From Glandiceps talaboti (lineage: Eukaryota > Hemichordata > Enteropneusta > Spengelidae), in NCBI RefSeq assembly GCF_964340395.1, contig NC_135564.1, forward strand, positions 17,732,431-17,796,430: a stretch of 64,000 bases of DNA, read 5' to 3'. Positions 59,510 through 64,000 of this stretch are shown here, one piece after another. The position numbers and the translations under genes were made by a program. Position 1 is the first letter of the stretch. Every line of letters begins with the position of its first letter. A model generated the notes under the pieces. That model did not search any database. It was not told the origin of the DNA and saw only the letters and a program-made list of their open reading frames with translations.

Positions 59510-62500
59510 ACCATGCTCAAAAGTACATAGAACTTCTTTCCCACCTCCCTGTATGTATTAATGTCATATTTTATCTTCTGATCAGTCTCCATCTCATTCT
59601 TCTTATCTCAGAGAGAACGATAACCAGATTGTGAAAAGATAAGATTTAATGTTACAAATATAGATAATAATGGCTGATAGGAATGAGCTGAAATGGATTA
59701 TAGAGGAAAAGTAAACACACAACTATGATTTCACTTTATATGGAATTATATAAATGAGACACCAGTAGTAAAGAATGGATATTATTATAATTGAGATAAG
59801 AGAATATGACATGTATGTTTTACTATGAAAGGCTATAGGGAATACAAAATTATGTATCTTATATGAACACACATTAACAGTAAATGGATTTATTAGTATC
59901 TAAATATACATGTAAACCCCTCAGACTTTTAATATAGAAAGATATTATACTATCACTGTCAGTTACAAAAATGTATCTGTCAATAATTATTATAAGGCCA
60001 GTTGATGAATGGATGATGGTTTTGGTAAACCATGGAAAAGCCATTTTTGGATAGGGTTAAAACATGTAAAATACATATACAACATGTACAGTAGGTGTGA
60101 AAATCAGTTCATTTGTCTGGCGGAGCTTAGAAAGTTGGTCCAGAACGTTTATGAATGATGTAGAATTATGTATGAAGATGAATTATGATATATGATTCAG
60201 CAAATATTGACCTGACCTGACCTGACCTGACCTGGCACATGACCTTAAAGTACTTTGTCTTCTGGAGAAGGTGTCAAAAAATTTTCATAGTAAGGCAAGT
60301 GTCGTAACATCTGTTGATTCAAAATTCCTTGCATGTACTTGTAGCTTTCTGAATTCATGTGTGTAGGCGCCAAAGAAGTGATAATTCTTCTCTGAGCTAT
60401 CCATTCTTGCTGTCGTCTGGTATTCCTGCATGAAATTGAAACTCATCAAGTTGTCATGGATGAGAAAGTATTGATGTTTGCCGGATTAGATGTGTGATAA
60501 TTTATCACACACCTTAAGACATGGTACTCACTTAATTTACATACAGCATTACCTCAGTCAGTTCTTGTGATTTGTATTCAAGACATGTATAAATTTCTCA
60601 ATTCACTAGAAAGCTCAAAGGTTGGCTCACCTTCATGGAACGTGAGGGTGTTGTAACGTCATACCAGACTACAATTACACTGATGTTATAAGGATGTAGA
60701 AACTTTACGGTTTCCCCAAGAGGTCAGCTTTCTAATGTTGCTGTGCTCGTGGGAATACTGTACAAGGAAACTGTCATCTTTAGGGAGGCACTACTCACAG
60801 TATGGAATCTTAGGTTTCGTCAGAGTATTGTTACAAAGTTTTCATTGCATCTCTGTGTTGGATAATTTAATACCAAGTATTACGTCGATATATCCCCAGT
60901 AGTATAAATAGGACTGGGTAGTTTGACGAAAATGGTTATAATAGTCGGTGCTCCATCCTCTGCTCATTCATTGATTAGGGAGCTTTCTGACTCGCCAATG
61001 AATACACAACTTGGAATTTTGTGTACCTGAATGACTTGGTTCATGTACATGTACGGTACATGTCCATCACTAGGGCATTCACAAGGGTTCTACATTGTAC
61101 ATGTATCTTGTAGTGTCCATATACAAGTAGGCAAATATTTACACAAAAGTTGCAACTAATATGAATATTTGGAAAAAGCATATTTTTACAGGAATTTGTG
61201 CTGCATTATCATAATTTCTTGGCAACTACATTTGTCATACTATACTACTTGTATGCTTATTTACAGTGGCATTTATATTACGCATGCATACAGCCAATGA
61301 AACATGTTTAGAATTGATTGACAGGCAGCTTTTCAGGCGATTGATAGACAAGTACATGTACATGTAAATGCATACCAATCTAATTATGCATTCATCTAAG
61401 AAGAGAACCATTTCTATAAGATTTGTGAACAACAGAGAGTATTTTCCTTCAAAAACTGGCAAGTAAATGACATTTTAGCCAAACAGATCTTGTTATTGGT
61501 CCTTTCATTTGGAAAGGCGCCTCTGTAAGATTACATTCTATGTAACTCTATGAAACGCTATTTTAAGCAAGGACAAAAGTAAATCATCTCTAACAAGGTT
61601 TTCTGTATCACATACTTTTCAAGACGAAGACGATTTAATCATTAGTATAATAATTAAAATACCTTGATGAAATAGCAAATAGATTAGAAACGCTAGGATC
61701 CCCGACTGCTTTCTTAATTTGATGCGGTCAAGTGCCTCCTTTGATCAGTAGCAAATCTTTGAGAAAACATTCTTTAGTAAATTGCTTTGGGAGACAGAAG
61801 TAGGAAATATGTAGTGCTTCATTGGAGAAATACATCTATTGATATGACATTCTTTGTGAAGTGTATTAAAATCAAAATCAAAATACTTGACTTCCAAACA
61901 ATCAGAGGAAATTGTAATGTTGAATCCTTTCCTTTACTCATATCTAGAAACGTTTGCACATGCTGTCATGTCACTGACGCGTTAACATATAACTGTCTAC
62001 AAAATTAGAAAATTGTAATATGAAAAGAAGGAAAAATTCTGTAATATTAAAAATGGCTCAAGTGGCATCTGATTTATCAAACACCCAGGCTTTTGGTAAT
62101 ATAAGATTCATAGCATTAATTCCAAATATCACATCTTTTTAGATTTACATGTATAGATGAGAGAGATTTTGCTTGTATGAAAGGGGGTGTGGTGTGGGGG
62201 TGTGGGTCATGTTTATTGACAAATTGGGAGTGTGTAGTTTTATACTTTTCACACACTGAACTATTCAAAGATCAAATTGGGAAACTGACCTTAGATGAAA
62301 CGAAATTAAAGAAACCCTACAATCTATTCAAGTTGTATGTTGTAGAACAAGATGAGAAATAAGGTATGGAATTTTGTTGGATGATGTGAAAGTCTTAGTA
62401 CATGTATACATGTACAAAATGTACATATATGGTGATGTTTCTACTTTACAGCATATCAATAAAAATGAGTCGTTGTTTATGTACAAACATCTGTGATATG

Positions 62501-62790
62501 ACAGTTCTACTCTATCTTGATGAAAAATATTGATCACAAAAACATCTGTGCGATATATTGAAATATATGCAAAGCTGTTGCAGTATTGCATATCTGAAGT
62601 ATGTCTTTTAGCTGAATCTTTTCATTGAATTCATAATATCTGCGGTGAGTTACTCAGTTCTACCCACTCTAACATCTTGAAAGTGTTAAAGACTAAAGGA
62701 GAAAATGCTTGTACACTTGAAAACTGGTGATATGAATGCACACAGTATAGAGCTGCTGAAGTATATATGTTGTCTGTATTTTGGCAGGAT
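59510..62790. other. Probable intron, no gene seen
   Basis: It holds a (TGACC)n run of about five copies at 60209-60234 and a 19-bp palindrome GTGTGATAATTTATCACAC at 60492-60510, otherwise AT-rich sequence. Confidence 0.45.
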
Positions 62791-62794
62791 GCCA

Positions 62795-63350
62795 TTTACA
62801 GTGCATCAGCTCGAAGTACAATTCATCCCGACCATCAAGCATGAACATATGGTGCAGCTGTACTGCAAAGTTTCAGTCAATGTAAAATTTGAAGTGTTTG
62901 GAATAATGGTTACATGTAAGATGGGTCTTTATTTTTGTTAGGAGTATAAAATGCAAGGGCTTGAAATACAAATGTACCATGGTAGTACATGTATGGTTTG
63001 CTCTGCAAAGTGCATTTCATCACGACCATCAAACATGAATGTCTGGTGAAGCAGTACTGCTAAGTTTTAGTCAGTGTACAATTGCTAAGTTTCAGTCAGT
63101 GTAAAATTTGAAGTGTTTGCAATGATGGTTACATGTACATGTAAGATGGGACTTTATTTTTGTTAGCAGTCAATATAAGATTCAAGGGCTTGAAATAGCA
63201 TATACATTCCATTATGACCATCAAACATGAATGTCTGGTGTATCAATACTGCCGTATTTCCAATAAATGTACAATTTAAAGTGTTTGGAATGATGGTTAC
63301 ATGTAAGATGGATCTTGTTTGTTGGGAATCAATAAAGAATGCAAGTTTTT
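62795..63350. repeat. ~190-bp diverged tandem repeat, 3 copies
   Basis: GACCATCAA.CATGAA, TTCAGTCAATGTAAAATTTG, AAGTGTTTGGAATGATGG and TTACATGTAAGATGGG recur near 62830, 63030 and 63220. The frame at 62705-62941 runs through the first copy and is not preserved in the others. Confidence 0.8.
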
Positions 63351-63359
63351 GAAATTATG

Positions 63360-64000
63360 TGATGTTGTGGTTCTGCTCTGCTGCATACTGATGGAAAGAA
63401 AAAGTAGCCTCAGGTTAATAACCGTTGCTATATGTAGATGATGAAAGGTGTTCAGATTGAAGATCTATGTTGCACAGTCTGTCTCTTGTATTACAAGTCA
63501 GTAAACAGAAATGAATTAGACCTTGGTGGAAAGTATACATTATTATTATGTACATGTACATGAATGTACCAGAGATTACTTGCACTGGTGCACACATATA
63601 GTGGTATTTGCACTGCAGTGCAATACCAAATCCAATATGGCATACCTGCATGCAAATAATATGCAAATGAGAATGTGGTCTTTCGCTACACATGAAATCA
63701 CGTTATCACGTTGTATGATGTATTTTATGGAAAGTTGCCATTTCCGATAAGCATATGCAATAATAACATAACCCCATGCTATGTGAGTTCCCAGTGTACA
63801 TGTAGGTACATTTTGTACATGTACTTGGGGGTACATTGTATTTGTGCTCTTGCTTTCTGCTGCACTTTCACAAGCTATGCTCATGAAAGTACTGGTGCAG
63901 AGAACACTGCAAGCACTCATGCAAATACCTTGAGTATGCCACTTGCATTCATGTTTCATGAAGTTCTGGGATTATTGATGTAGAAATTTTGAGGTATAAG
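63360..64000. other. Non-coding stretch at right edge
   Basis: Frames of 75-127 codons on both strands (63415-63983) overlap each other and show no splice signals. The region has many TACATGTA and ATGCAAAT words and slightly more G+C than its surroundings. Confidence 0.4.

Noticed and set aside
63415-63983. Overlapping frames of 75-127 codons on both strands
   Set aside because: They overlap each other, no strand is favoured, and there are no gene signals.

Overview
The window looks like AT-rich nuclear DNA from a metazoan, probably a marine invertebrate. Genes are sparse, long stretches are non-coding, and there are GT-AG (and one GC-AG) introns, a tRNA-derived SINE, MITE-like elements, a satellite, minisatellites and microsatellites. 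The palindromic word TACATGTA, often doubled, is scattered everywhere, as in several invertebrate deuterostome and lophotrochozoan genomes. The species cannot be fixed from the sequence. There are no operons, phage genes or CRISPR arrays, and almost every long ORF is a by-product of tandem repeats.

Left part (1-14 kb). At 1373-2106 (minus) there is a probable 3'-terminal exon of a protein gene, with a good splice acceptor, a one-base reading-frame break in a C5 run and a polyadenylation hexamer downstream. From about 3.48 to 6.77 kb lies a satellite of ~250-bp monomers with a ~1003-bp higher-order repeat and a conserved hairpin. It is followed by a ~1.1-kb unit present twice (6.78-7.62 and 7.89-8.71 kb). 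Each unit carries the two-exon gene of a 31-residue peptide; the two coding copies differ at six sites without a single amino-acid change. Downstream (8.7-13.9 kb, plus strand) is a chain of some 18 tiny exon-like modules (28-92 nt) with good splice sites. They arose by tandem duplication of an exon rich in Lys and Glu codons, and most now carry stops. This peptide-plus-exon-array locus is the most unusual structure here.

Middle part (14-43 kb). It holds a 75-79-bp TTAA-flanked palindromic element, a 2.8-kb G-run minisatellite built from two unit types (24 and 22 nt), and a pair of divergent CTCF-like sites at 19.25-19.33 kb. Further on are a compound tetranucleotide array, a 1.5-kb DNA element with ~45-bp inverted ends and a TTA target duplication (20.5-22.0 kb), a CpG-rich promoter-like region with a first-exon donor (22.5-22.83 kb), and a SINE at 30.9 kb. 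The rest is AT-rich DNA with many short local duplications.

Right part (44-64 kb). Two short ATG exons (44,979-45,019 and 48,846-48,868) both end in splice phase 2. Both join in frame to a convincing 114-nt internal exon at 57,762-57,875. This suggests the 5' part of one plus-strand gene with alternative first exons and long introns, continuing beyond the window. Around these exons lie several minisatellites, a MITE with degenerate ends, and a cluster of hairpins at 55.2-56.0 kb. All gene models rest on reading splice signals and frames by eye; no alignment was possible.
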